Position numbers and translations under genes: made by a program. From the NCBI GenBank assembly GCA_001899145.1, contig MKVF01000016.1:62001-126000 (forward strand): a stretch of 64,000 bases of DNA, written 5' to 3'. The notes beneath the pieces are model-generated. The model was given only the letters and a program-made list of their open reading frames with translations. It did not search any database and was not told the DNA's origin. Shown here piece after piece: positions 17,114 through 27,288 of this stretch. How positions within the stretch are numbered: the first letter of the stretch is position 1; the number at the start of each line of letters is the position of its first letter. Source of the stretch: Flavobacteriia bacterium 40-80 (GTDB taxonomy: Bacteria; Bacteroidota; Bacteroidia; Flavobacteriales_D; Crocinitomicaceae).

Positions 17114-19800
17114 ATACAAAAAATACGACTATTCCTAAAAATACGTCCAACAATGACGATACGGATTTTCAATACCTGAAAGAAAAAGGAATTGAATACA
17201 TCGAATCTATCGGAGGCGCCTTATGGACGGATTATAATGAGCATGACCCGGGAATTACCACTCTGGAAATACTGGTGTATGCTATTACCGATTTGGGAAA
17301 CCGGATGACTTTCCCGATTGAAGACCTCTTAACCAAAAGCCCGAATGATAGTATCAGTCAGCAATTCTATACAGCTGATCAGATTCTTCCGACAAGAGCG
17401 GTTACTCCTAATGATTACCGGAAATTATTTATTGATATAAAAGGAGTAAGAAACTGTTGGATTCAGAAGTATAATAAAACAGTTTATGCGAACTGCCAGG
17501 ATGGCGAATTATCTTACGATCCTGAAGCTTTTTCGTCCATTCCGAAAGAGTTGAAAAACGAATTCGGATTAAAGGGGTTGAACCAGCTGATCGTTGATTA
17601 CGAAACTGATCCGGATATAGATATTACGGCTCAGATTGCCAAAATCAATCAGATCATTACGACAACCTATCACCAAAACAGAAATCTGTGTGAAGACCTG
17701 GTTGCAATTAAAAAAGTAGAAAAACAAAAAATTTGTCTGTGTACGGATATTGAGCTGGAGCAGACCGCGGATCAGAATAAGGTCCATGCTGCTATCCTGT
17801 TTGAGATTGATAATTATTTTCTGCCAAGACTAAAATTCTATTCTGTGAAGGAAATGCTCCGGAAAGGATACCGAACAGATGAAATTTTCGAAGGTCCCTT
17901 ACTCGAACACGGTTTTATCGATGACCGAGAATTGATGGATTCCGAACTTAAGACACAGATACGTTTGTCTGATCTGATCAATATCATTGCAGATATTCCG
18001 GGAGTGAAAAATATCAATGAGATCAGTATTTCAGACTGTGACAGCAATGATTCTGTTGAGCAATGGGTCATTTGTATCGAGGAAGGTAAACGCCCTGAAC
18101 TATGTGACAAAAGTGTTTTTAATTACAGAAAAGATATTTTACCGGTTCAATACAATAAAGATATTGTCGATGAACTGCTGCGCGAGTTAATCGAGCAGGC
18201 TACCGGAAAATCAGTTCCATCTTCAGGTATGACGCTGTCGATCCCGGAGGGTAAATTCTTCGACATGGGACAGTACACAACCATTCAGAATGATTTTCCG
18301 GATACTTACGGAATCGGAATAAACGGATTATCATCTAATTATCCAACAGCAAGAAAATCGAAAGCAAAGCAACTGAAAGCATATCTGCTGTTTTTCGACC
18401 AGATCCTGGCAACCTATTTTTCATACCTTTCAAAAGTGAAAGACCTGCTGGCTATTCATCCTGAATTACAGCATGTTTATTTTACTCAGGCGGTAGAAGG
18501 ATTAAGAGGATTACCCGAGCTTGTGACCAATTATCCTCAGAACAATAACGAACAATTATCCGAAAACCTGCTGGGCTTTATGGTGGATAGCAATGCCGTG
18601 AGAAATGATATTCTGGATCACCTGATCTCAAGATTTGCTGAGTCTTTCAACAGTTACGCATTTCTTTTAAACGATATCTACGGATCAATGGCCGGAGAAA
18701 TGAAAATAAGAGCGAAATCCGCTTTTCTGGCAGAATACGTGGATTTGAGCAGCGGAAGAGGGTTAGGATTTGATTATTACAAGCAGCCGTTGTCTGAACT
18801 ATGGAACACAGGTAATGTTGCAGGAGCTGTTAAACGAATTGCCCGGTTGTCGGGAATGAAAAACTATCACCGCAGAAACCTGGTTAATGAATACGTTGCT
18901 GTAACCGGTATTACGGGAAGCTACGGATGGACTATAAAAGACGACTTTGATAACCTTATTTTATGGAGCACACATCAAAATCATCCGACTATAGAAGAAG
19001 CGGTTGAATCGCTTTATTTAGCTACGCTGCTAATTACCGAAACGACATTTGAAGAGGTGGAAAATGCCCTGGAAGATTTACAGCCGGGTACTTATGTGAT
19101 CGCAGGTAACCTGGAGCTGGAGCAACTCTCTGTGTCTTCTTTTTTCTTTCGGGTAGTGAACCCGGATGTTTCTCCGTCCGATCCTGCCCGGATCGTAGCA
19201 GCCAGCCATGATTATTACGTAAGCATTGAAACATTCAAAGCAGGAATTGAAAATGTATTGAATTTCATAAAATACAGATTTACTGAAGAAGGTATGTTTA
19301 TGTTGGAGCATATTCTGATACGCCCAATGAAAGAAGATGCTCCGGCCAGTGAATTTCTTCCTTTTTGTGCAGATGATTGTGCAAACAGCTGCTGTATTGA
19401 TCCGTATTCGTTCAAAGTAACCATTGTCCTGCCAGGATATACTGAGCGTTTTTCCAGTATGGATTTCAGAGAATTTATGGAACAGCTGATCTGTGAGGAA
19501 ATACCCGCTCATATCATTCCTAAAATATGCTGGGTAGGAAACCGTAAAAATACCGTTCCCGATAATAAGAACGACCTGCTCAACTTTGAAAATGCCTTCC
19601 GGTCCTTTTTGGAAGTCAAGACAGATCCGGGCAATGATATCAGCCAGCAGCTGGAAGAATTGATTGATAAAATGAGAGATCTGAATACCATCTATCCGAA
19701 AGGAATACTGGGGAATTGTGAAAATGAATCCGATCCGAAGATCATACTTGGCAGAAGCAAGATCGGAAGTTTGGGAAGCAGTACGACAGCTGAAGAATAA
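17107..19800 (+). CDS. baseplate wedge protein, Pvc12-like
   Basis: An 897-residue baseplate protein of the Pvc12/Afp12 (T4 gp7-like) family. It starts with a charged leader, then EKGIEYIESIGGALWTDYNEHDPGITTLEILVYAITDLGNR, the usual N-terminal segment that contacts protein J (read here as two adjoining parts). The C-terminal domain around residues 755-830 has the characteristic DPYSFKVTIVLPGY...FREFMEQLICEEIPAHI pattern. A Cys cluster (CADDCANSCC, about 756-765) just before it could bind metal or be disulphide-linked. The gene overlaps protein J by 7 bases. Confidence 0.92.
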   Translation: MLNTKNTTIPKNTSNNDDTDFQYLKEKGIEYIESIGGALWTDYNEHDPGITTLEILVYAITDLGNRMTFPIEDLLTKSPNDSISQQFYTADQILPTRAVTPNDYRKLFIDIKGVRNCWIQKYNKTVYANCQDGELSYDPEAFSSIPKELKNEFGLKGLNQLIVDYETDPDIDITAQIAKINQIITTTYHQNRNLCEDLVAIKKVEKQKICLCTDIELEQTADQNKVHAAILFEIDNYFLPRLKFYSVKEMLRKGYRTDEIFEGPLLEHGFIDDRELMDSELKTQIRLSDLINIIADIPGVKNINEISISDCDSNDSVEQWVICIEEGKRPELCDKSVFNYRKDILPVQYNKDIVDELLRELIEQATGKSVPSSGMTLSIPEGKFFDMGQYTTIQNDFPDTYGIGINGLSSNYPTARKSKAKQLKAYLLFFDQILATYFSYLSKVKDLLAIHPELQHVYFTQAVEGLRGLPELVTNYPQNNNEQLSENLLGFMVDSNAVRNDILDHLISRFAESFNSYAFLLNDIYGSMAGEMKIRAKSAFLAEYVDLSSGRGLGFDYYKQPLSELWNTGNVAGAVKRIARLSGMKNYHRRNLVNEYVAVTGITGSYGWTIKDDFDNLILWSTHQNHPTIEEAVESLYLATLLITETTFEEVENALEDLQPGTYVIAGNLELEQLSVSSFFFRVVNPDVSPSDPARIVAASHDYYVSIETFKAGIENVLNFIKYRFTEEGMFMLEHILIRPMKEDAPASEFLPFCADDCANSCCIDPYSFKVTIVLPGYTERFSSMDFREFMEQLICEEIPAHIIPKICWVGNRKNTVPDNKNDLLNFENAFRSFLEVKTDPGNDISQQLEELIDKMRDLNTIYPKGILGNCENESDPKIILGRSKIGSLGSSTTAEE

Positions 19801-19842
19801 ACAAGGATAAGGAATGAAAATAAATAACTAAAACAGCGTATT

Positions 19843-22404
19843 ATGACAGCAAAATTGAAAGCCATAACACCTTCATACAGTTCATTTAAAGATGACCAGG
19901 TTTTAACCGCCGGCCAGTTAAATGAACTACTAAATTATTTTGATGACCAGGACAGGATGTCGCGGATATTTCTAAGCGGAGTAGGGATTGTTTGCGGATT
20001 TCAACCTTCGTTACAGACAAATGGACAAACGGCGCCTCCTGGAAAAAAAATAATTATCACCCAGGGTTGTGGAGTAACCACGGATGGGGATCTTATAAAA
20101 TTATCTTTACCTTCTGATCTTCCGGAAGAAGAAGGGAATGAAAATATCAATATTGAAGAAGTAATTTATACGTCCTTTGTTTCTTATTCGGATGAAAAAG
20201 CTAAATACACTCCTTTTTTCTATACCGGAACGAATCAACAGATCCCGTTGTATGAGCTTTTACCTGACGGAGTAACCACTCCGGGATCACAGCCGCTGGA
20301 TACGTTTTCAGGGTTGGAGAATATGATTGTTCTCTTATACCTGGAAAGTTATACGGAGGAACCGACAGTCTGTACGGGTATTTCCTGTGATGATATGGGA
20401 GAAAAACAAGTTCAGAAATTGAGAGCATTACTCGTTTCACGGACAGATGTTTTAAATATCATTCATTACGATGCTATTTTCAATTATCAGAATATACTGA
20501 ATACTTATATTCAGCTTCCGGCAATTGAGGTACCCCGTGTGATGATTAACCAGTTCAACAGCCAGAGCCCGGCAGAACTGTCAGCTGCTTATACGAAGGT
20601 TATTACTTCCACAGGAATTATAAAGATGTTACAAGCCGGATTTTCATTGATGCTAAACAAGCTGGGAATGAATTCATTGTCTCAGTCTATTTTAAAGCAG
20701 TTGGATATTAATTTCAATCCGATAAATGCACCTGTCTATTTTCAATATTGGTATGATTTGCTGAAGGACGTAACGGATACTTACAATGAAATGAAGGAGC
20801 TGTTTCCTGAAGCATTATGCGGCTGCGATCCCGATATAACATCATTTCCCAAGCATTTGCTGTTAGGGTCGTTGAAAGACCTTACGGAAAATGACCTTCA
20901 ATACAATAATTACCGCCATTCTTTTTTGAAATCACCGTTGTTATCCGATTTCTGTTCTGCGCAGGAGCAATTTGAACAGCTGGTGGACCGTGTTCTTGAA
21001 ATGCTGAAAGCAAACCAGGGATATAAATTTCCTGTAAATCCGGTAAAAGTTACTCCGTCCAAATATGCTGCTCCACTTGGTTATAAAGCCATTCCGTTTT
21101 ATTACAACCTGAATAACATATTACTCAAAAAATGGAATTATGAAAAAACTAAACGTTATAAGCAAAAATGGAATCTGAGCTATCATACGAGCCTGCTGGA
21201 AAACAATCCAATCGTTCAGACGCCTTTGAGCTATAATCTGGAACCCTATAATTTCTTTTGTATAGAGGGCCATCAGGGTGCTACGCGTTCATCAGCACTG
21301 GAAGCGATCAGATCTATAAAAGAGAAATTCGGGCTTAATTTTGATGTGCTGGACCTGGGGATTTCCCTATCCGGAACTGAAACGATCAACATAGAGGATT
21401 ATCCGTGCGAGTTTGCAGATTTGCAGGTGATGCTCACTACGTGGCGTCAGAGTAACTCCTGTGTGCTTTCTAATACTTCACAATATCTATCATCTTATAG
21501 TGTGGATACTTCCTGGAAAAACCCGAACCTGCCTGTTTATTATGAGAATAAAGGAAAGGCAAGCCTGGATTTAAAAGCACTTGTTAACCGGCAGGCGGAA
21601 ACGAATGCGGTATATGAAAAAATGGATAAAACGGACGGTTCCGTAGGGAAATACATTGCCGAGTCCTATAAGAAATTTACAGGTTGTTCCGCAAACGATA
21701 TCATCAACCTCGCACTGTCGGAAATGGCAGGGATCAATTTCAGGACATTTTCTCCGTTCGCTTATGATCTGACTATTTTAAAGCCGGTTCAGATACTGTC
21801 AAATGCCTTGTTATTGTTTGACAACATTCCGGCAAATATCATACAATTAGACCGTACACGGTATAATAATCTGGTGCTCAATGCTAACAATATCTGTGTA
21901 CTCGCCCGGCAGACAACAGGTGTTATTAACGGAGATGTGGCCCCGGTTCTTCCTCCGGCTTCGACTCCGGGTAGTTATATGAATTCCGCATCTTATATGC
22001 AAAAGTATATGCCGTTAGCTGATCAGGCTCAGGCAAGCATTGAAGAATACCCGGGATCTTTTAACAGGGATTATTCCTACGATTTTGAAGTGAACCGTAC
22101 TGTAGAAAAAGCTCCGGCAATGATTCCTAACATTATGGAAGACCTGCTGAAATCCTGTTGCAATGTTAAACAGATAGAATCAATATTGAATGAGATCGAA
22201 CGCAGAAAGCAGCAGATCCTGTTAAATAAAAAATTATCAGAATTTGTAAAAAAGCATCCGGGATTAGAGCATTTCAGAGGAGTGCGCCCGGGCGGAACGT
22301 TTATCGTGGTTTATACTTCGACCGCATTTGGAGAAATCCCTGCCAATACGATCATTGCAGATTTTTCCCTTCCTTATTCCTGTAATTGTAAGTGTGATAT
22401 TTAA
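19843..22404 (+). CDS. large eCIS-associated protein of unknown function
   Basis: An 853-residue protein I cannot assign to a named family. The N-terminus (about residues 10-75, YSSFKDDQVLTAGQLNELLNYF then DDQDRMSRIFLSGVGIVCG) looks like a structured domain with a predicted docking helix. The middle is long and helical, and the C-terminus ends in a Cys-rich tail (SCNCKCDI) with other Cys pairs nearby (CGCD about 326, SCCNVK about 765). No signal peptide or membrane segment is present. It follows the Pvc12-like gene by 42 bases and precedes the fibre-like genes, so a role at the baseplate periphery or as fibre mount is the simplest inference. Confidence 0.7.
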   Translation: MTAKLKAITPSYSSFKDDQVLTAGQLNELLNYFDDQDRMSRIFLSGVGIVCGFQPSLQTNGQTAPPGKKIIITQGCGVTTDGDLIKLSLPSDLPEEEGNENINIEEVIYTSFVSYSDEKAKYTPFFYTGTNQQIPLYELLPDGVTTPGSQPLDTFSGLENMIVLLYLESYTEEPTVCTGISCDDMGEKQVQKLRALLVSRTDVLNIIHYDAIFNYQNILNTYIQLPAIEVPRVMINQFNSQSPAELSAAYTKVITSTGIIKMLQAGFSLMLNKLGMNSLSQSILKQLDINFNPINAPVYFQYWYDLLKDVTDTYNEMKELFPEALCGCDPDITSFPKHLLLGSLKDLTENDLQYNNYRHSFLKSPLLSDFCSAQEQFEQLVDRVLEMLKANQGYKFPVNPVKVTPSKYAAPLGYKAIPFYYNLNNILLKKWNYEKTKRYKQKWNLSYHTSLLENNPIVQTPLSYNLEPYNFFCIEGHQGATRSSALEAIRSIKEKFGLNFDVLDLGISLSGTETINIEDYPCEFADLQVMLTTWRQSNSCVLSNTSQYLSSYSVDTSWKNPNLPVYYENKGKASLDLKALVNRQAETNAVYEKMDKTDGSVGKYIAESYKKFTGCSANDIINLALSEMAGINFRTFSPFAYDLTILKPVQILSNALLLFDNIPANIIQLDRTRYNNLVLNANNICVLARQTTGVINGDVAPVLPPASTPGSYMNSASYMQKYMPLADQAQASIEEYPGSFNRDYSYDFEVNRTVEKAPAMIPNIMEDLLKSCCNVKQIESILNEIERRKQQILLNKKLSEFVKKHPGLEHFRGVRPGGTFIVVYTSTAFGEIPANTIIADFSLPYSCNCKCDI

Positions 22405-22430
22405 ATTGATAATAACTAAAAACAAATATT

Positions 22431-23534
22431 ATGAGACCAACAAGAGAACAAATTATTGATTTGATTAATCAGTATATTTACACAAATGGCAGACAGCGGA
22501 TCACTGCAATCCAACTGAATGAGATTCTGACACTGATCGCTAATTCTTTTGAGCTGATCGGACAGGGAACCGGAGGAGGAATCAATCAGGTATTAAATAC
22601 CGATCCGAATGTGGAAGATAATCAAAAAATTATCAATAAGAACGGTGGTCAGGTCGAATTGTCCGGGATGATTGATATAAGTGATGATATAAGTATTCCT
22701 TATATAGGTTTGCTTACAGGGGTAGAAGGAAAAGATCCTGATCCCGAAAATCCGAATAAAGGATATCAATTGGGAGCGCTCGCTTCAAATCAAATGGCGA
22801 CCATAATTGGGAATAGCATCGGTATTAACCCATTTGATTATCTAAATCAACAAAATGGCATAGCGTCTTTAAATACTTTTATCAACACCGAGCGACTAGC
22901 AGAAGAAGAAAGACGGGAGCCGGAAATGGTGGGCGCGTTTTCTCTTTACCTGGCTAATAGTTTTTCTTTGGGAGGAGAAAGTAGAGTAAATAGAGGAGTT
23001 TATTCCGGATTAGTCCACGACTATACTCGAAATATACTGCAAATACAGGAAGAGAGAATTCGGCAGGGAATAGTTCGCAATCAAACGGATGCTGCAGGAA
23101 TAGAAAGAGAATTAGAAACAAGGATAGAAGTAGGAGTAGGGCACATTAAACAGGAAATCTTCTATGACGGGAGTGACGTGAGCGCAGGAGAGGTATTGAG
23201 TATGGGGTCCAAGGAGTTTTCATTTAACCAAAATCGTACATTGTCTATTAACTTTGACGGATTGAGATTTAGCAGCACAAAACGATTGGCTTATGATACA
23301 GATTCTTTTTCGGGAACAGCAGGTGTTGCTACTTTGGTGTCAGGGAGTGTTTTGGTAAATACTACAGCGATAAAAACCAATTCTTATGTCATGTTGACTG
23401 TCCAGAATTCAGGAGAGTTTCAGGGAAATATCAGAGTATCAGACAAGAAAGCAGACTCAGGATTCAGAATTTCCTCTACTGATAATACCGACAATTGCCA
23501 GGTACTGTGGCAAATAATAGATCTTGATTATTAA
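22431..23534 (+). CDS. fibre-like protein with shared docking module (copy 1)
   Basis: A 367-residue protein that shares its first ~45 residues with the proteins at 23544 and 26357: IIDLINQYIYTNGRQRITA followed by LN.IL.LIA.SF. The first two proteins also share C-terminal sequence (about residues 325-367, ending in NIRVSDKKADSGF...CQVLWQII), with Gly-, Ser- and Asn-rich strands. This resembles fibre or adhesin proteins with an N-terminal particle-binding domain and a variable tip. A segment near residue 160 (ERREPEMVGAFSLYL) echoes the RQPE repeats of the 26357 protein. Receptor binding is inferred from the layout, not from a known domain. Confidence 0.75.
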   Translation: MRPTREQIIDLINQYIYTNGRQRITAIQLNEILTLIANSFELIGQGTGGGINQVLNTDPNVEDNQKIINKNGGQVELSGMIDISDDISIPYIGLLTGVEGKDPDPENPNKGYQLGALASNQMATIIGNSIGINPFDYLNQQNGIASLNTFINTERLAEEERREPEMVGAFSLYLANSFSLGGESRVNRGVYSGLVHDYTRNILQIQEERIRQGIVRNQTDAAGIERELETRIEVGVGHIKQEIFYDGSDVSAGEVLSMGSKEFSFNQNRTLSINFDGLRFSSTKRLAYDTDSFSGTAGVATLVSGSVLVNTTAIKTNSYVMLTVQNSGEFQGNIRVSDKKADSGFRISSTDNTDNCQVLWQIIDLDY

Positions 23535-23543
23535 AAAACTGTT

Positions 23544-24611
23544 ATGAACGAATCTAAAAGACAGCAGATTATTGATCTTATTAATCAGTATATCTATACA
23601 AACGGAAGGCAGCGTATTACAGCAATGGAACTGAATCAGATATTAATAGAAATTGCTACCAGTTATGCGCTGGCAACGGAATCCTTATCAGGGGGGATAC
23701 AGGCTGCGATAGATGCAGATCCTAATGTAAGAAAAAATGCAACCATTATCAATACGGAGAATGGCAGATTTGATCTTGATTTTGATGTTGAAATGGGAAG
23801 AGATCTGATACTGAAATTCCTTGGTTTTAATACAATAAGAGATGAACAGCAGGGAATTGTATTAAGCGCATCTAATTTTACCGCGATAGGAAACTTTAAT
23901 GAGCAAATTGTGAATCCGCAAAAAAATGCCTTTGCATCAGATTTAAAAAAAGAAAGGGCTTATACACTTCACAGCATTCTGAGACAAGGTCGCGTACCTG
24001 TAGATTACAGTCGTAAGCCGGATGATAAAGAGAAAACAAACCTTGATGCAAATTCTTTATTCAACAGAAATGAAAATGAAGGGCTTCCGGGTGCCTTTCA
24101 GCGGCCGGGTGTAATGTCTGAATTTGAGAACCAATATGGGGTGCGGTCTTCTATGATTTTATCTGACTATTCGGCATTATTACAAGTAAAATCGGAATAT
24201 TATCATAGTACATTGCATGTAGGAGAAGGCCGTATAGCTTTTCAAAACAGAAACGCATATTCCGGTAATTACTCTCAATACTATTCTGATGATTATAGCC
24301 ATTATTGGTACTCAAATTACAGTGAAATATTCAGTATTGATCCTCTGGGAGTACGCATTTCGAACGATAAAAAATTAAGATTGGGAAGAGGAGCTACAGC
24401 CGGGACTGTTACCATGATAAATGGCAGCGCTGTTGTTCTCACATCACAGGTCAATTCACAATCTGTGATCTCTCTGACAGTTCAGGCTGTCGGTAATTAT
24501 GATGGTAATGTAAGAGTTTCCCAAGTCAGTGATGGTGCTAGTTTTACAATTTCTACAAATAATACAAGTGATAATTGCATTGTATTTTGGCAGATCATTG
24601 AAATGGCATAA
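23544..24611 (+). CDS. fibre-like protein with shared docking module (copy 2)
   Basis: A 355-residue paralogue of the preceding gene, starting 10 bases after it. The N-terminal module is almost identical (IIDLINQYIYTNGRQRITAM), and the C-terminal region (about residues 305-355, with VSQVSDGASFTIS and CIVFWQIIEMA) matches too, while the central part is divergent and Tyr/Ser/Asn-rich (YSGNYSQYYSDDYSHYWYSN). Conserved ends with a variable centre is what one expects from duplicated fibres that evolve different target binding. No signal peptide. The tape-measure gene starts 3 bases after it. Confidence 0.75.
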   Translation: MNESKRQQIIDLINQYIYTNGRQRITAMELNQILIEIATSYALATESLSGGIQAAIDADPNVRKNATIINTENGRFDLDFDVEMGRDLILKFLGFNTIRDEQQGIVLSASNFTAIGNFNEQIVNPQKNAFASDLKKERAYTLHSILRQGRVPVDYSRKPDDKEKTNLDANSLFNRNENEGLPGAFQRPGVMSEFENQYGVRSSMILSDYSALLQVKSEYYHSTLHVGEGRIAFQNRNAYSGNYSQYYSDDYSHYWYSNYSEIFSIDPLGVRISNDKKLRLGRGATAGTVTMINGSAVVLTSQVNSQSVISLTVQAVGNYDGNVRVSQVSDGASFTISTNNTSDNCIVFWQIIEMA

Positions 24612-24613
24612 TC

Positions 24614-26332
24614 ATGAAAGAAAATCACATTGTTATACACAAGGCAAAAATCAAGTTGTATACTGGCTCAAAAAAGTCGGCATATGACCTGAAAGACAAT
24701 GTTTCTGATTTTCTTAAAAACGTGATTTTTCAGTTAATTGATGATTACTTGATTCAATATCAAAAGGAAAAGAGCTTGAGTGAAAAAGTAACAATTCTTA
24801 ATCACTTAAAATTAAATTTTACAATTAGTGAACAGAATTATAAAAGTCAATCTTCAATGTTGTTTATTGAGCAATTGGTCCAAAAACAATTAGATACTTT
24901 TTTTAATTCGTCTACACCAGGGAGTCATTCGACAGCTCCCAAAACCTTAACACAACCACTTGTTGTTTCAGATACATTTTCATCCCAGGGAGAGGTATGG
25001 AGTATTGAAGATGATTTTGCAAGAAGCAATAAAATTACCTTTTCAGAGAAAGAGATTTTACAGTATTCGTTTCTTTTCTTTTTGGAAAAAGGCGCGCTGC
25101 CATGGTATTGTAACGAAACAATACGAAAACAACTGTTTACTGATGATGTAATATTATCATTATTCTCAAAAAGAAGGTTTGTTGAAAGTTTTCGGGAAAT
25201 ATGCAGGGATAAGGTAGTGAAGCAAAGATTGGTTTCCCAACTGAATGATGAAATGATTCTGAGAATACTGAATCGATTGTTTTATCACCATACAGTGAGG
25301 AAAGACTCGACAAATGTCAACGGATTTCTAATCTTTAAACAAGTGTTTTTTTCTACAGTATCCCGAAAAGACAAACGCGAAATCCTGAAAAATCTTTTGG
25401 AGTTGTTGTATTTGCCAAATTCGGAAGAAATAATTCAGCAAATGTTAAAGGCTACTATGAGTATTGTCCTTGGCAGAGATATGAACCAGAGAACATCAGA
25501 AAAACTGGTGATATTTTTCAAAGCAAAAGATTTTTACCAAAAATTAGGCGAACTGAGTACCGTTGATTTTTTTAATAACGAACAATCTTCTTCCAATCAG
25601 GAAAGTATTTCTGAGAAAATTGAAAATCAAATTATTACTAACATTTCGGAAGTAAATGTTAATCCGGTGGATACAATTCCTGATCAAACAAAAATACCTG
25701 TCGATGATGATACTTTACAAGAGATTATCAATTCGATGTATCATGATTCGGAAGGTAAATTAAATTCGATAGCGGCTTTAGATTCGGAAGAGATTCTTAA
25801 TCAGATGAAAGAAATTCTTAATCAGCCGGTCGGTCACCTGAATCAAACATCAATCGCAAATTCGGGATTGATTATCATTCACCCTTTTCTGAAAACTTTT
25901 TTTGGAAGACTGGGGCTATTGTCAGAAACCGGACAATTAAAAGATCCGGAGCTATGTGTACACTTGCTTCACTATCTGGCTACAGGCGTAGAGGAAGATT
26001 ACGAACATCAACTTTGTTTTGAAAAGTTGCTTTGTGCCATTCCTCAGGAACTTCCTCTAGAGCGCTTTGTTCCACTTACAGAAGAAATGAAACAGGAAGC
26101 TGACGGACTGTTAAAAGCAGTGTTGAATAACTGGACAATATTGCGCAATTCAGGGGCAGAATTGCTACAGTATGAGTTCCTGCAGCGTGAAGGAATGGTT
26201 CAGATGGATGAAAAAAACATTTATATTTCATTTGAACGAAAAACACAAGATATACTTATAGATAAACTTGAATGGACGCTGAGCTTTGTGAAACTTCCTT
26301 GGCTTGATAAAGTCATTCGTGTAAATTGGTGA
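24614..26332 (+). CDS. contractile injection system tape-measure family protein (Pvc14-like)
   Basis: A 572-residue protein of the CIS tape-measure family found in eCIS loci. The N-terminus HIVIHKAKIKLYTGSKKSAY, the FLKNVIFQLIDDYLIQY helix and the NHLKLNFTIS strand match the family, and the C-terminal WTLSFVKLPWLDKVIRVNW is its most conserved tail. The centre is helical and charged. Tape-measure proteins set tube length and occupy the lumen during assembly. It lies between fibre-like genes and its start is 3 bases after the preceding stop. The expected partner AAA+ ATPase is encoded 15 kb away at 41306 rather than next door. Confidence 0.88.
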   Translation: MKENHIVIHKAKIKLYTGSKKSAYDLKDNVSDFLKNVIFQLIDDYLIQYQKEKSLSEKVTILNHLKLNFTISEQNYKSQSSMLFIEQLVQKQLDTFFNSSTPGSHSTAPKTLTQPLVVSDTFSSQGEVWSIEDDFARSNKITFSEKEILQYSFLFFLEKGALPWYCNETIRKQLFTDDVILSLFSKRRFVESFREICRDKVVKQRLVSQLNDEMILRILNRLFYHHTVRKDSTNVNGFLIFKQVFFSTVSRKDKREILKNLLELLYLPNSEEIIQQMLKATMSIVLGRDMNQRTSEKLVIFFKAKDFYQKLGELSTVDFFNNEQSSSNQESISEKIENQIITNISEVNVNPVDTIPDQTKIPVDDDTLQEIINSMYHDSEGKLNSIAALDSEEILNQMKEILNQPVGHLNQTSIANSGLIIIHPFLKTFFGRLGLLSETGQLKDPELCVHLLHYLATGVEEDYEHQLCFEKLLCAIPQELPLERFVPLTEEMKQEADGLLKAVLNNWTILRNSGAELLQYEFLQREGMVQMDEKNIYISFERKTQDILIDKLEWTLSFVKLPWLDKVIRVNW

Positions 26333-26356
26333 TAAACTACTATAAAATAAATTAAA

Positions 26357-27268
26357 ATGAGCGACAGACAGGATATACAGGATTTTATAAACCAGTACAT
26401 AGTAAGCAACAGCAAACAATGGATAACTGGTGAGAAAATGAACATTATTTTAAATGATTTTGCATCTAAAATCAAATTTTTCAAAGATGAAAATTCGGTT
26501 GAAAAAATGAATTTCAATGGAGTCAATAATTTTATAAGGGAATATAATAGTCATTTAGATAGTGATCTTACTTTTTATGATCCTCTTTATTTTAGCAATC
26601 TTACATTAAATGATGCAAAAACTATTATTCAAATCCGATCAACAGAAACTTTATCCGAAACGATTGCACGTCAACCGGAAATAGGAATGGATTTAATTGC
26701 CTATTTCGAGCAAACGAAACCAGTCAATATAACAAGCTCTTATACAAGAGGATGTTATATTTTTTATGCCTCAAAAGTAATGGATGGTATTGCTAGACAA
26801 CCTGAAGCTGGTTCAATGTTGATTTCATATTACCAAAATATTATTTCATCTCCTATTACAGTGATTCAAACCCCATTTGAACAGGTTTGCAGGCTGATGT
26901 TGGTTGCGGAAACAATGAGGGCGACTGCGAGACAGCCGGAGCTAATGAAGACGTTTCAACGATTTCTTTTATACTTTGGCAAGATAAATCAGTTGGATCA
27001 TCCAATGGTAAATGTAGCCCGGAATTATGCTGTGGGAGTATTATTGGAGTGCATTGCAAGGCAGCCGGAACTTACAAATATGCTGAAAGAATTTTTTATT
27101 ATTTATGCAGGGAATAAAATAGTATTTAAAACTATTGAATATCAATATTCAGAAGCAGCTATTATGGCCGCTTTTTATGAAAGTGCAGGAAGGCAACCCG
27201 AGTTATTACCAACAATGGTAAATGCAATTAATGAACTAACCAACCTGACTCTAAATCCACTTGCATAA
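26357..27268 (+). CDS. repeat protein with fibre docking module and five RQPE repeats
   Basis: A 303-residue protein whose first ~40 residues (IQDFINQYIVSNSKQWITG then MNIILNDFA) are a diverged copy of the docking module of the two fibre-like proteins. The rest consists of five repeats of about 42-45 residues, each containing A-R-Q-P-E or G-R-Q-P-E (starting near residues 104, 146, 191, 234 and 278) followed by a hydrophobic helix. I know no named family for this. The repeats suggest an alpha-solenoid binding tip. It lies 24 bases after the tape-measure gene. A fibre variant or adaptor for particle surfaces is inferred from the shared N-terminus. Confidence 0.7.
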   Translation: MSDRQDIQDFINQYIVSNSKQWITGEKMNIILNDFASKIKFFKDENSVEKMNFNGVNNFIREYNSHLDSDLTFYDPLYFSNLTLNDAKTIIQIRSTETLSETIARQPEIGMDLIAYFEQTKPVNITSSYTRGCYIFYASKVMDGIARQPEAGSMLISYYQNIISSPITVIQTPFEQVCRLMLVAETMRATARQPELMKTFQRFLLYFGKINQLDHPMVNVARNYAVGVLLECIARQPELTNMLKEFFIIYAGNKIVFKTIEYQYSEAAIMAAFYESAGRQPELLPTMVNAINELTNLTLNPLA

Positions 27269-27288
27269 TCTGATAATTTTAAAAAAAT

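Noticed and set aside
6152-27268. Prophage or type VI secretion system
   Set aside because: The tail-like genes have no capsid, portal, terminase, integrase or lysis genes, and no TssJLM membrane complex or ClpV. DUF4255, DUF5908, the CIS tape-measure family, DUF4157 cargo and the AAA+ ATPase are eCIS hallmarks.
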